Position numbers and translations under genes: made by a program
Notes under the pieces: generated by a model
The model's input: only the letters and a program-made list of their open reading frames with translations
What the model was told of the DNA's origin: nothing
Database searches by the model: none
Source: Limnothrix sp. FACHB-406
GTDB taxonomy: Bacteria; Cyanobacteriota; Cyanobacteriia; CACIAM-69d
Direction: 5' to 3'
DNA length: 64,000 bases
NCBI RefSeq assembly: GCF_014698235.1
Contig: NZ_JACJSP010000019.1
Location: 1 to 64,000 of the forward strand
Part shown: in pieces, positions 8,234-17,929 of the stretch
Position numbering within the stretch: the stretch's first letter is position 1
Layout: every line of letters begins with the position of its first letter

Positions 8234-10021
8234 TTACACGATTTTTTCGCGAACGCAATTTCCTAAATATTCTTCGCGAGGAAGGAAAGGAAACATATCG
8301 TCATACGGCATCGATACCATTCTGCCATCATCCATCTTTTTAGAAGCAACTCTTGGAATCAGTAATTGATTCGGCGGTGTCATTACCTCACAGACTAAAG
8401 GCCCCTGATGATGGATAATCTCAGATAGTTTTTCATCCAAGTCACAGAGTCCCGAGATTCTGATGAACTTAATTCCATAGGCAGATGCAATTTTTTCCAT
8501 ATCGGGACAGCTCACACCGCTATCTTTATCAACTCCAATGAATCGCCCTTCTTGAAAATTTCTCTGAGTGAGGCGAATCAGCAAGTAACCATTGTTATTG
8601 AGGACAATTAATTTAATGGGTAGATCATTCTGAAAAATCGTTTGTAGCTCTTGGATGTTGAACTGAACTGAACCATCACCAGTGATACAGAATACTTCTC
8701 TCCCCTGATTAGCAGTTGCCACTCCGATAGCCCCAGGCATATATCCCATTGTAGATAAACCACCTGTGATGATGTGTCGTTGTCCAAATTTGACTTGGAA
8801 AGCCTGTGCAAAAACATGAAAGCAAGAGCCAGTATCAATCAAAAAGGACGAGTCCTTTGACACTTCTTTGGATAATCGGCTCATGAAATGATAAGAGTTA
8901 ACACCGTTTTTCTCTTGTTGATATTCCGGTAAATCAACAGGGTATTTTTGTTTCCAGACTTGAGTTTGCTTCCTCCACGAAGAGTTATCAAGTTGATAAT
9001 CGCCTAGTTTTTCAAGCAGTAGGTCTATAAAAAGTTTTGCATCAGAGCAAACTGATATATCGGGTAAAATAGAAGGCTTTATAAGCTCTTGTTCATCAAC
9101 ATCAACACAAATTTTTACTGCGTAACGTGCAAAATCTTGAAAGTCATAGCCAACAAGTCCAATGCCTAAGCGACAGCCGATATTGAGCAACAGATCGGAA
9201 TTTTGAATGGTAAAGTTAGCTGCTCGGTCGCCATAAGTGCCGGGTCTGCCAACAAATAAAGGATGATGATGATCTATTAAATCCATTCCTAGTCTTGACG
9301 TTAAGACCGGAATACGGGTTTTATCAATTAGTTTGTGGAAGGACTCAATAGCGTTGGAAAGCCGAATACCAGCTCCGCCTAAGATGCAAGGTCTTCTGCT
9401 TTGGAGGATCGTCTCAGCAACTTGATTAACCGTTTCTGTTAGAGAATTCACTGATTGGTCTAGCACTGGGGGATTGAATCCCTCAAACTCATCAGGATCA
9501 AAATACATACCCTGAATATCAATGGGAGACTCAATCCACACTGGGCCCACACGATGGGAGGTCGCTAAATAAATGCACTTTTCGACTTCATATCTTATTC
9601 TTGATAAGTCATTGAGTATTACGGCATATTTGGTAACCTGCTCAAATATCGGCAGGGTATTGAATCCTTGGAGTGCAAATTGCCTAGGCCCTGTAACCAT
9701 AGTTTGGGATACCTTGGATTGACCCGAAACGATGATACAGGGAGAAGAGTCTACATAAGCCCCTACAACTCCCGTTAGTGTATTCAATGCCCCAGGGCCA
9801 GCCGTGACGTAAGCAACTCCTAGTTTTCCTGTAAACCTTCCATAGGCTTCTGCTGCCATTACTGCGGATTGTTCGTGGTGACAGCAAACGAACTTCTGAT
9901 TTTCATGCTGATACAAAGCGTCGGTCAGGTGCATAATCATGCCACCTGTGACTAAAAATACGCACTCCCCTCCTGCTTCGTACAGCTTATTTGTTATAAA
10001 GTCTGCAACTCGGGTTTTCAT
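8234..10021 (-). CDS. ThDP-dependent enzyme, acetolactate synthase-like (YerE-like candidate)
   Basis: A 595-residue thiamine-diphosphate enzyme with the three-domain POX/AHAS architecture. Glu50 in HHEQSAVMAAEAYGR is the cofactor-activating glutamate. The ThDP-Mg motif runs from GDG (448-450) to NNNGY (475-479). Family members decarboxylate a 2-oxoacid and transfer the acyl unit. In YerE of yersiniose synthesis the acceptor is the C4 ketone of a CDP-3,6-dideoxy-4-keto sugar. The position between rfbH and an acetaldehyde dehydrogenase/aldolase pair makes such a sugar-branching role likely here. A housekeeping acetolactate synthase is less likely, since no regulatory subunit gene or ilvC is near. 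Confidence 0.82.
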   Translation of the reverse strand: MKTRVADFITNKLYEAGGECVFLVTGGMIMHLTDALYQHENQKFVCCHHEQSAVMAAEAYGRFTGKLGVAYVTAGPGALNTLTGVVGAYVDSSPCIIVSGQSKVSQTMVTGPRQFALQGFNTLPIFEQVTKYAVILNDLSRIRYEVEKCIYLATSHRVGPVWIESPIDIQGMYFDPDEFEGFNPPVLDQSVNSLTETVNQVAETILQSRRPCILGGAGIRLSNAIESFHKLIDKTRIPVLTSRLGMDLIDHHHPLFVGRPGTYGDRAANFTIQNSDLLLNIGCRLGIGLVGYDFQDFARYAVKICVDVDEQELIKPSILPDISVCSDAKLFIDLLLEKLGDYQLDNSSWRKQTQVWKQKYPVDLPEYQQEKNGVNSYHFMSRLSKEVSKDSSFLIDTGSCFHVFAQAFQVKFGQRHIITGGLSTMGYMPGAIGVATANQGREVFCITGDGSVQFNIQELQTIFQNDLPIKLIVLNNNGYLLIRLTQRNFQEGRFIGVDKDSGVSCPDMEKIASAYGIKFIRISGLCDLDEKLSEIIHHQGPLVCEVMTPPNQLLIPRVASKKMDDGRMVSMPYDDMFPFLPREEYLGNCVREKIV

Positions 10022-10083
10022 AAAAGACTCACTTTTGATTTGAGAGGAGAATGTAAATGATAAATATTTTGATTTTATTTTTC

Positions 10084-11163
10084 TTAAGATTTTCGTTTTA
10101 TTTCACATAGATGATTTACCTGAGAATCCATGAGTAGCCACGCAATTGTTCGTCGAACCGCATTTACTAAATCAACTCTGGGCTGCAAGTTTAGTTCAGA
10201 CAATGCTCTTTTACTAGATGGTACATAGCGGCTAGTTGCAGCGTTGGAGGCAGGACACTGACAAATTTCGACCTGAATATTTTGATGAAATATCTCTCTT
10301 ACGACATGAGCTACATTGGCAATACTTAGAGACTCTTCAGAACCCACATTGTAAGGGTAGCAGGATTGACCTTTCAGCAAAATCGTCCACAACCAAATAA
10401 CCAAGTCAGCCACATAAAGATAGGAGCGGTAAGGTTTACCATCGCCATTAACTAAAATGGAAGCACCTTGAAGTGCATCACGAATAAAGTTTCCTATTGC
10501 AAAATGGCTTTCTAGAGGCAAATGCGGGCCAACGAAGGCAAAGCATCTTGCAATTTTAGTCTCTATGTTACATTGCTGAGCATAAATTGTACATAATAGC
10601 TCTGCCATTCGCTTTCCTTCGCCATAAGCAGACTTGGCATCCATAGTGTCAGGTGCTCCCCGATAGTCTTCAGGGATATGGGTCATATCAGGTGGCTGCT
10701 GCCCGTAAACTGCCCCAGAACTAGTTAGCAAAAACTTCTTGGCCCCGCAGTGCCGTGCAAACTCTAGCACATGCCTTGTTCCCTGGACTATTGTATCTAA
10801 CATCAGTAGAGGGGCTTCCTGATTTAGCTGGGCGCTTGCTTCTGTTGCCGCGTGAATTATATGGGAAAAAGCACCGTCAGGGAAGGAAAACGACCTGACA
10901 TCACCCACATGAAACTCAATAGCCGGATGAGATACTAGGTGAGGGGCTTTTTTTGCAAATGCTGCTGGATTTCTGGTTAAGACCAGAGCCTTAACTTCTA
11001 GCGCTTGCTTATCGTTAGCCCAGACCAAGCTTTCTAATAGCCAGCGGCCGAAAAAACCTGTACCACCCGTAATGAAAATACGTTGTGATCGCAGGTCTTC
11101 CCACAGATCATGAGTAGTTTCAAGAATATAATCTAGGTCTTCTGCTAAGGGATTGATTTTCAT
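10084..11163 (-). CDS. NAD-dependent epimerase/dehydratase (extended SDR), rfbH-linked
   Basis: Extended SDR of 359 residues with GGTGFFG (33-39), HAATEAS (104-110), LTSSGAVYG and the catalytic YGEGK (Tyr180/Lys184). It lies 27 bp downstream of rfbH. Its paralogue is the SDR at 5196-6257, so the cluster keeps two diverged copies flanking the ThDP/dehydrogenase/aldolase genes. One could act on the ring C4 or C3 keto group and the other on the side-chain ketone that a ThDP enzyme leaves (the YerF-type step). This division of labour is inference. Confidence 0.8.
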   Translation of the reverse strand: MKINPLAEDLDYILETTHDLWEDLRSQRIFITGGTGFFGRWLLESLVWANDKQALEVKALVLTRNPAAFAKKAPHLVSHPAIEFHVGDVRSFSFPDGAFSHIIHAATEASAQLNQEAPLLMLDTIVQGTRHVLEFARHCGAKKFLLTSSGAVYGQQPPDMTHIPEDYRGAPDTMDAKSAYGEGKRMAELLCTIYAQQCNIETKIARCFAFVGPHLPLESHFAIGNFIRDALQGASILVNGDGKPYRSYLYVADLVIWLWTILLKGQSCYPYNVGSEESLSIANVAHVVREIFHQNIQVEICQCPASNAATSRYVPSSKRALSELNLQPRVDLVNAVRRTIAWLLMDSQVNHLCEIKRKS

Positions 11164-11190
11164 ACGTTGAGCGTTCTTTGTCTTTCAACT

Positions 11191-12549
11191 TTATAAACGT
11201 GCTGTAAAGTATTTAATTTTTTCGACAGCATATTCTAATGCTTCCTTTGTCAACCCTGGGAATGTACCCAGCCATAGTGTCTTGTCCATCACTTTGTCTG
11301 TATTTTGAAGCTCCCCAACAAATCGATAATTTAATCCTTGGTATAGAGGTTGTCGGAGTAAGTTTCCGCCAAAGAGTAACCGAGTACCGATCAAATTCTT
11401 CTCCAGATACTGCACGAATTCATTGCGAGTGAATGGTACGTTATCTCTTAGAGACAGCGGGAAGCCAAACCAGCTTGGATCAGCATCTTGGGATGATTCT
11501 GGCAGTACCAAGACATCCTCTAGCTCCTTCAACTGTTGATACAAGAAGCTAAAGTTCTGCTGGCGTTTTGCGATAAAGTCTGGCAACTTATCTAGCTGAG
11601 CAACACCAACTGCAGCCTGCATATCTGTCAGCTTTAGATTATAGCCAACGTGTGAGTAAGTGTATTTATGGTCATAACCAAACGGTAAGTCACCCAACTG
11701 CCAGTCAAATCGCTTGCGGCAGGTATTGTCTACTCCAGGAGGACACCAACAGTCTCGCCCCCAATCCCGAAATGACTCGACGATTTTCTTGAGCCGAGAG
11801 TCGCTTGTCAAGACAGCTCCACCCTCTCCCATTGTTATGTGATGAGCAGGATAAAAGCTAACAGTGGATAGATGCCCAAATGTGCCGGTTTTCCGACCTT
11901 TGTAGAGACTGCCAACAGCATCGCAGTTATCTTCAATGACCCAAAGTTGATGCTTCTCTGCAAAAGCTAAGACTGCATCGACATCAAATGGGTTACCCAA
12001 GGTGTGGGCAACCATAATTGCTTTCGTGCGAGTAGACAAGGCCAGTTCTAGCTGCGTGACATCTATATTGTAGCTAGGTAGGCTAATGTCAACAAAGACG
12101 GGAACGAGCTGGTTCTGAAAAATTGGGTTTACTGTTGTCGGAAATCCCGCAGCTACCGTAATGACTTCATCCCCAGGTTGCAAGCGGCGATCGCCCAATT
12201 GCTTTGAAGTCAGGGCACTCAGGGCTAACAAATTAGCAGATGACCCTGAGTTAACCAGTAAGCAGTGTTTTACACCAATCCACTCTGCGAATCGTTGCTC
12301 AAATAGCGCTGCGTAGCGCCCAGTGGTCAGCCAAAAATCAAGGGAAGAGTCAACTAAATTCAGCAGCTCTAACTCATCGAAAACTTTTCCCGACACAGGA
12401 ACTGGTGTTTGCCCCGGAAGGAAAGGTTGCTTTGCAAATTTAAACTCATAAAACTCGGCAACTGCTGCTAGAACGCGAGATCGAAGCTCCTGTTCGCGGC
12501 CAAGAATGCTAGCGGAACTTTGTGTAGAGGCAATTTCGCTAGAAGTCAT
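11191..12549 (-). CDS. rfbH: CDP-4-keto-6-deoxy-D-glucose 3-dehydrase (E1), RfbH
   Basis: PMP-dependent [2Fe-2S] dehydrase that removes the C3 hydroxyl of CDP-4-keto-6-deoxyglucose, in 452 residues. The aspartate aminotransferase fold is present, but the usual PLP lysine is replaced by histidine in [14 protein letters not shown] (His236/237), the hallmark of E1 dehydrases. Iron-sulfur cysteines appear as C267-W-C269 and C277 in [13 protein letters not shown]. The enzyme needs a reductase (E3/AscD type). None is encoded in this window, so a host ferredoxin system or a distant gene must serve. It is followed by the SDR and ThDP genes in the same direction. Confidence 0.95.
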   Translation of the reverse strand: MTSSEIASTQSSASILGREQELRSRVLAAVAEFYEFKFAKQPFLPGQTPVPVSGKVFDELELLNLVDSSLDFWLTTGRYAALFEQRFAEWIGVKHCLLVNSGSSANLLALSALTSKQLGDRRLQPGDEVITVAAGFPTTVNPIFQNQLVPVFVDISLPSYNIDVTQLELALSTRTKAIMVAHTLGNPFDVDAVLAFAEKHQLWVIEDNCDAVGSLYKGRKTGTFGHLSTVSFYPAHHITMGEGGAVLTSDSRLKKIVESFRDWGRDCWCPPGVDNTCRKRFDWQLGDLPFGYDHKYTYSHVGYNLKLTDMQAAVGVAQLDKLPDFIAKRQQNFSFLYQQLKELEDVLVLPESSQDADPSWFGFPLSLRDNVPFTRNEFVQYLEKNLIGTRLLFGGNLLRQPLYQGLNYRFVGELQNTDKVMDKTLWLGTFPGLTKEALEYAVEKIKYFTARL

Positions 12550-12570
12550 ACTCGCTCGTCACTATCATCC

Positions 12571-13647
12571 TTAAGTTTGCCGATGGGTAACACCAACAAA
12601 TTCTAAAATCTGTTCCTGCGTAACTTGTTGCATCTCTCGCCCGTCATAATACGCACGATACCATGAAACTGTGGACTCTACTGCTTGATTCAGAGACCAT
12701 CGGGGTTTCCAATACAATCGCGATCGCGCTTTGCTAGAGTCCAGTTGCAATAATCCTGCTTCATGGTAATCCGGATTAATCTTGGCGATCTCAACTGTTC
12801 CTCCCCAAACCTCAGCAGCCAACTTTGCCACCTCGCCAACCGTCACCGTATCTACCGCATCTGGGCCAAAGTTCCAGGCTTCACAGAACTCCAGAGCACG
12901 GTCACCCAGTAATGCCTCTGCTAAGCGCAAATAACCCGACAGCGGTTCTAAAACATGCTGCCATGGACGAACTGCCTGCGGATAGCGCAACTTCAGTGGT
13001 TCAGCCGCCTGAAACGCCCGCACACAATCAGGAATCAATCGACCTGTCGCCCAGTCGCCACCACCAATGACATTTCCAGCCCGAGCCGTCGCCACTGCAA
13101 TACCCTGTGGCCCCAAAAAGCTCGATCGATAAGCCGAAACTACTAACTCTGCACAAGCTTTGCTGTTGCTGTAAGGATCAAATCCCCCCAGGCGATCATT
13201 CTCCCGATAGGGATACACCCACTCCTGATTTTCGTAGCACTTATCCGTTGTAACCACGATAATCGCCCGCACCGAATCAACTAGCCGCGCCGCCTCTAAC
13301 ACATGGGCCGTCCCCATCACGTTCGTGGCATAGGTTTTAACTGGAAGTTCGTAGCTACGTTTCACGAGAGGCTGGGCTGCCAGGTGAAAGATTACGGTTG
13401 GTTGGGTCTGGCAGATGGCTGCTTCAATCGCAACCCCATCTCGAACATCAACCCTCAAATCTGATTCGAGGAGTCTCTCAAAACTTACCACTTGGTAAAG
13501 GCTCGGGTTTGTTGGTGGGTCAAGTGCTAAGCCAGAAACCCTTGCACCTAACTGATGAAGCCACAGGCATAGCCAAGCTCCCTTGAAGCCTGTGTGTCCC
13601 GTCACCAAGACCGATTGTTCTTGCCAAATAGCAGGGCTAGGATTCAT
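12571..13647 (-). CDS. rfbG: CDP-glucose 4,6-dehydratase, RfbG
   Basis: Extended SDR converting CDP-glucose to CDP-4-keto-6-deoxyglucose. Key parts are [14 protein letters not shown] (res 13-26), [13 protein letters not shown], the TTDKCY active-site strand and the catalytic YSNSK (Tyr159/Lys163). I place the start at the ATG at 13647, whose ATGA overlaps the stop codon of rfbF (4-bp overlap, translational coupling). This gives 358 residues, the usual family length. An upstream frame extension inside rfbF is unlikely to be used. The higher GC and CGATCG content here differs from the genes further downstream. Confidence 0.95.
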   Translation of the reverse strand: MNPSPAIWQEQSVLVTGHTGFKGAWLCLWLHQLGARVSGLALDPPTNPSLYQVVSFERLLESDLRVDVRDGVAIEAAICQTQPTVIFHLAAQPLVKRSYELPVKTYATNVMGTAHVLEAARLVDSVRAIIVVTTDKCYENQEWVYPYRENDRLGGFDPYSNSKACAELVVSAYRSSFLGPQGIAVATARAGNVIGGGDWATGRLIPDCVRAFQAAEPLKLRYPQAVRPWQHVLEPLSGYLRLAEALLGDRALEFCEAWNFGPDAVDTVTVGEVAKLAAEVWGGTVEIAKINPDYHEAGLLQLDSSKARSRLYWKPRWSLNQAVESTVSWYRAYYDGREMQQVTQEQILEFVGVTHRQT

Positions 13648-14420
13648 GGCCAAACTTTCCAGGGCGCTTCGCCCGAGTCCCAAAGCTGCTCCAGATAGAC
13701 CTTATCTCGCAGAGTATCCATTGGCAACCAAAAACCATGGTGATCAAACGCTTGCAGTTGACCTGCCGCAGCCAGAGAGGCAAGCGGTTCCCCTTCCCAG
13801 CTGGTGAGATCGCCCTGAATATAGTTGATTACTTGAGGGGATAAAATAAAAAATCCACCATTGATGCGCCCTCCATCACCCTTAGGTTTTTCTAGAAAAC
13901 CCCTTACTTGATCGCCGTCACGTTCTAGTGCTCCATAGCGCCCAGGGGGCTGCACTGCCGTAACCGTAGCAAGCTTGCCATGTTGCCGATGAAAGGCAAC
14001 AGAGGCAGTGACATCAATGTCTGCAACCCCATCTCCGTAGGTGAAGCAAAATTCAGTGTCATCCTGCAAGTAATCGGCAACTCGTTTTAGTCGCCCACCA
14101 GTCAACGTGTTTTCTCCAGTGTCTACTAGCGTCACTCGCCATGGTTCGGCATAACGCTCGTGGACTTCCATCATATTTTTAGCTATATCAAAAGTCACAT
14201 CAGAGGTGTGTAGGAAGTAATTAGCAAAATATTCTTTAATTACGTATCCTTTATAGCCGCAGCAAATGATGAAGTCATTGATGCCATGGGTTGAGTAGAT
14301 TTTCATAATATGCCAAAGAATTGGCTTGCCACCAATTTCAACCATTGGCTTCGGTTTTAGGTAGGTTTCTTCGCTAATACGGGTACCTAGTCCACCGGCC
14401 AGAATTACACACTTCATCAA
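13644..14420 (-). CDS. rfbF: Glucose-1-phosphate cytidylyltransferase, RfbF
   Basis: First gene of the island. It makes CDP-glucose from CTP and glucose-1-phosphate. The nucleotidyltransferase signature [20 protein letters not shown] starts at residue 5, with GDGVADID and [10 protein letters not shown] further on. The length of 258 residues is typical. Tandem ATG codons at 14420 begin the frame. It is divergent from ldpA, across a 270-bp gap that should hold the promoter of the whole minus-strand cluster. I could not pick out a convincing promoter there. Confidence 0.95.
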   Translation of the reverse strand: MMKCVILAGGLGTRISEETYLKPKPMVEIGGKPILWHIMKIYSTHGINDFIICCGYKGYVIKEYFANYFLHTSDVTFDIAKNMMEVHERYAEPWRVTLVDTGENTLTGGRLKRVADYLQDDTEFCFTYGDGVADIDVTASVAFHRQHGKLATVTAVQPPGRYGALERDGDQVRGFLEKPKGDGGRINGGFFILSPQVINYIQGDLTSWEGEPLASLAAAGQLQAFDHHGFWLPMDTLRDKVYLEQLWDSGEAPWKVWP

Positions 14421-14692
14421 CTTTTAGCTTTTTTTCGATAGTTTATGATTTGGTCAAAGTTTCTAGCCACTAAGAATTGGGTTCCCTAAGGTCAGCTAAT
14501 TACTCACAGCAGTGACAGTTTTTTTAGCACCTAGCATGGATCTAGTTCAACATAGCTTTTTCGGTGAAAACCAAGTATCCAAGACCAGCGTGTAATTGCT
14601 TCACCATTACGATGACTTAGTCGAGAGAAATCAGAGCAATATCCTGGGAGTTGGGCGATCGCAAAGTTGGCGGGGGGGCGTAGCATGGAAGG

Positions 14693-15757
14693 GTGAGTGT
14701 TTTTCCTTCGCCGCTGGTTTCATTGCAGTCGGGGTGCTGGTTCAAGCTAATTTGTGGCGCGAGTTTCCAGCATTTGCCGGCCATCCGGACTCTGGCCCTG
14801 GTCTATGGGCTAGCGGGGGCTGACTGTGTGGATGTGGCTGCTGATCCGGCGGTGATTGCGGCAGCACGATCGGGCTTGGAGGTTGTCCAGTCCCGATCGG
14901 GTCGATCGCCCTGGCTAATGGTTAGCCTGAACGATGGTGAAGACCCCCACTTTCGCAAAGCCCAGTTTAACCCAACTCAGTGCCCTAGTGATTGTTCTCG
15001 TCCCTGCGAGCGGGTTTGTCCAACGGGGGCGATCGACCCGGGCGGCGTAACCGAAAGCCTTTGCTACGGCTGTGGCCGCTGTTTGCATATTTGCCCGCTG
15101 GATTTGATTGGGGCCCGATCGTACGTGTCCACCCCCAGCGCGATCGCCTCGGTGGTGTTGCCCTTGGGCGTGGAGGCGATCGAGATCCACACGGTTCCGG
15201 GTCGCTATGATGATTTTGCACGGCTGTGGCGATCGGTGGAACCCCACCTCGATCAGTTGCAGTTGGTGGCGGTCAGTTGTCCCGATGGCCCGAATTTGGC
15301 AGATTACTTGCGATCGCTCTACGACTTGATGGCACCCGGCTTGCGAGCGGCCGGTTGCGCCCTGATTTGGCAAACGGACGGGCGGCCCATGAGTGGCGAC
15401 ATTGGTGCAGGGGCCACGCGCGCGGCGATCTCCCTGGGCCAGAAGGTTTTGCAATTGGGCTTACCCGGCTTTGTGCAGTTGGCCGGGGGCACGAACGATC
15501 GAACCGTGCCCAAACTCCGAGATTTAGATCTGTTGGGGCCCAATCGACTGGCCGGCGTGGCCTATGGCAGCTATGCCCGATCACACCTGAAGCCCGTGAC
15601 CGATCGGCTCGAGGCCCTGGAACTGGCAGCGGGCCAAGCCGTGCCGATCGAAACCCAACCGGAATTACTGGCCGAGGCGCTGACCTTGGCGCAACCGTTG
15701 TTCGCTCCGCTGAAAGCTCCCCATGCTCCGATTCCGCTGGCAGCGCTGCCGCCTTAG
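14693..15757 (+). CDS. ldpA: Light-dependent period protein LdpA (Fe-S, clock input)
   Basis: Cyanobacterial protein with two ferredoxin-type clusters that senses redox/light state and feeds it to the circadian clock (known from Synechococcus elongatus). The start of the family, GCWFKLICGASFQHLPA, is at 14-30. Two 4Fe-4S motifs follow: Cys97/101/105/109 (CPSDCSRPCERVCP) and Cys124/127/130/134 (CYGCGRCLHICP). The total of 354 residues fits the family. The start is GTG at 14693, since the nearby ATG at 14685 is out of frame, with GGAAGG just upstream. No kai genes are in the window. Confidence 0.9.
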   Translation: MSVFPSPLVSLQSGCWFKLICGASFQHLPAIRTLALVYGLAGADCVDVAADPAVIAAARSGLEVVQSRSGRSPWLMVSLNDGEDPHFRKAQFNPTQCPSDCSRPCERVCPTGAIDPGGVTESLCYGCGRCLHICPLDLIGARSYVSTPSAIASVVLPLGVEAIEIHTVPGRYDDFARLWRSVEPHLDQLQLVAVSCPDGPNLADYLRSLYDLMAPGLRAAGCALIWQTDGRPMSGDIGAGATRAAISLGQKVLQLGLPGFVQLAGGTNDRTVPKLRDLDLLGPNRLAGVAYGSYARSHLKPVTDRLEALELAAGQAVPIETQPELLAEALTLAQPLFAPLKAPHAPIPLAALPP

Positions 15758-15831
15758 CCCGTGGCTAGGTTTGTAGCGTTGCCTTGCTCCGAGTCCAACT
15801 TGCCGCGCCCTCTTGCTGTTAATTAGCTCTT

Positions 15832-17715
15832 ATGGTGATGTTTCCCGATACTGGCGATCGTCCCGTGACTTTGCAAACCGCCCAACAAGTTAAGGAAGGA
15901 ACTGACTTGGCAGCAATGGCTGATTCCGCTGGCGCACCGGCTGTGGGTAGCGAAGCGATCGATCTGGGTCGCACTCGCAGCACCGATGACCTGAGCCAAC
16001 TTCTGGGTATTTTGCCGCCTCACCTGCGGAAAGTTTTAGAAAATCATACGGATTTGAATCAGTTGGTGGAGGTGGTGATGGACTTTGGGCGGTTGCCCGA
16101 GGCCCGGTTCCCCGGTGCCCGCACCGAAAGCCTCAGCGACAAACCCGTCACCCGCGACGATTTGGACTATGCCACCGCTCGGGTTGGGCATTTTGGCGGC
16201 GACAACCGCGCCGGCATCGAGCAAACCCTGCACCGAATCAGCGCCATCCGCAACCGCCGGGGCGACGTGATTGGCCTCACCTGTCGCGTGGGGCGGGCCG
16301 TGTTCGGAACGATCGCCACGATCCGCGACCTGGTGGAAAGTGGCAAGTCGATTTTGATGTTGGGGCGGCCCGGCGTTGGCAAAACCACGGCCCTGCGGGA
16401 AATTGCCCGGGTACTGGCCGATGAGTTGCAAAAGCGGGTGGTGATTATCGACACCTCCAACGAAATTGCGGGTGATGGCGATGTGCCGCACCCGGCGATC
16501 GGGCGGGCCCGACGGATGCAGGTGGCCGAGCCGGAATTGCAACACAAGGTGATGATCGAGGCGGTGGAAAACCACATGCCTCAGGTGATCGTGATCGACG
16601 AAATCGGCACGGAGCTAGAAGCCTTGGCAGCTCGGACGATCGCCGAGCGGGGTGTGCAACTGGTGGGCACGGCCCACGGCAACCAGTTAGCGAACTTGAT
16701 CAAAAACCCGACTCTCTCGGATTTGGTCGGCGGCATCCAATCCGTCACCTTGGGCGACGAAGAGGCCCGGCGGCGCGGCTCCCAAAAAACCGTCCTAGAA
16801 CGCAAGGCCCCGCCCACCTTTGAGGTGGCGGTGGAAATGCAGGAGCGCAGCCGCTGGGTGGTGCATGAGGATGTGGCCACCACGGTGGATTCCCTGTTGC
16901 GCGGGCGGATTCCCGAGCGGCAGGTGCGCACCATCAGCGACACGGGCAAGGTGACGATTACCCACGAGCTGCCGGAAGCGGAAACGGCGGGCACCGATCG
17001 CTCCCTGGCTCCAGCGGGCCGCAACGGGGGCCCCAGCAAGGGCGATCGCGGCTGGCGATCGAGCGGGCAAATGACCCCTGTGCCCCCAAATCGGCGGGTG
17101 GTGGTGCCCCTGGGAGCCGCCACGCCCCATGAGGAATTCGCCCAACTGCTCGATCGCACCGACTACAGCCCCCGGGCGATCGACGAAACCGACGACCTGA
17201 AGCAAAACGGCTATCTCTACGTCTACCCCTACGCCGTCAGCCGCCACCAGCTCGAGCAGGCGATTCGGTTGCTGAATTTGCCGGTGGTTTTGACCAAGGA
17301 ACTGGACACGGCCGATGCGGTGCTGGCGTTGCGCACCCACTTGAAAAATCACACCAAGCTGCGCCACCTGGCCAAAACCCGCCAACTGCCGATCTATATC
17401 CTGAAGTCCAACAGCACGGCCCACATTGCCCGCACCCTGCGCCGGATTCTGAAGCTGGACGACGAGGGCGGCGAGGTGGAACCGGTGGATCTGCGGTTGT
17501 TTGCGGACAATGCCAGCGATGACGAGCTGGAAGCCCTCGAAGAAGCACGGCTGGCGGTGGAAAACATCGTGATTCCCAAGGGGCAACCGGTGGAGTTGTT
17601 GCCGCGATCGGCCCATGTGCGCAAAATGCAGCACGAGCTAATCGAGCATTACAAACTCACCTCCACCAGCTTTGGCGAGGAACCCAACCGCCGCCTGCGG
17701 ATCTTCCCGGCTTAG
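15832..17715 (+). CDS. Ycf45-like AAA ATPase with R3H nucleic-acid-binding domain
   Basis: A 627-residue protein conserved in cyanobacteria and related to plastid Ycf45 and the SpoIIIAA-type ATPases. Walker A is GRPGVGKTT (178-186), followed by a Walker B-like VIVIDEIG. The C-terminal 60 residues contain an R3H-type segment (RSAHVRKMQHELIEHY) expected to bind single-stranded nucleic acid. A Pro/Gly-rich linker at about 380-420 separates the two parts. The role in the cell is not established. The stop codon lies inside the left end of a MITE-like repeat. Confidence 0.82.
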   Translation: MVMFPDTGDRPVTLQTAQQVKEGTDLAAMADSAGAPAVGSEAIDLGRTRSTDDLSQLLGILPPHLRKVLENHTDLNQLVEVVMDFGRLPEARFPGARTESLSDKPVTRDDLDYATARVGHFGGDNRAGIEQTLHRISAIRNRRGDVIGLTCRVGRAVFGTIATIRDLVESGKSILMLGRPGVGKTTALREIARVLADELQKRVVIIDTSNEIAGDGDVPHPAIGRARRMQVAEPELQHKVMIEAVENHMPQVIVIDEIGTELEALAARTIAERGVQLVGTAHGNQLANLIKNPTLSDLVGGIQSVTLGDEEARRRGSQKTVLERKAPPTFEVAVEMQERSRWVVHEDVATTVDSLLRGRIPERQVRTISDTGKVTITHELPEAETAGTDRSLAPAGRNGGPSKGDRGWRSSGQMTPVPPNRRVVVPLGAATPHEEFAQLLDRTDYSPRAIDETDDLKQNGYLYVYPYAVSRHQLEQAIRLLNLPVVLTKELDTADAVLALRTHLKNHTKLRHLAKTRQLPIYILKSNSTAHIARTLRRILKLDDEGGEVEPVDLRLFADNASDDELEALEEARLAVENIVIPKGQPVELLPRSAHVRKMQHELIEHYKLTSTSFGEEPNRRLRIFPA

Positions 17716-17860
17716 TCGCACGACAGCCTTAATTCGTTGGGTCAAGTTGCGGAGTCAGTCGTGGTAACAAGGGGCTTAAGCCCCTTGCTGCCTAACGATT
17801 TGGTGGCGATAACAGCCCTGTAATTTAACCCAGCAAATTAAGGCAGCCACGCTACTAGGG
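17711..17860. repeat. MITE-like repeat, family A, copy 1
   Basis: About 150 bp with imperfect inverted ends: left CGACAGCCTTAATTCGTTGG and right, as reverse complement, CGTGGCTGCCTTAATTTGCT. The interior has the perfect palindrome GGGGCTTAAGCCCC (17771-17784). A second copy with the same order of blocks lies at 36296-36444. It carries no ORF. The left end overlaps the stop codon of the Ycf45-like gene. Confidence 0.7.
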
Positions 17861-17929
17861 CAGGCGACCCAATTCAAACCGGCCTCAAAAAATCAAAAAA
17901 TCAGAAAAAACAATTCGAGGGTTTTACCT

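Noticed and set aside
14596-14823. 75-codon frame beginning before ldpA
   Set aside because: Overlaps the GTG start and conserved N-terminus of LdpA in another frame, with no ribosome site or known motif.
15226-15768. 180-codon alternative frame inside ldpA
   Set aside because: Shadow frame in high-GC coding sequence. Arg/Gly-rich, no motif.
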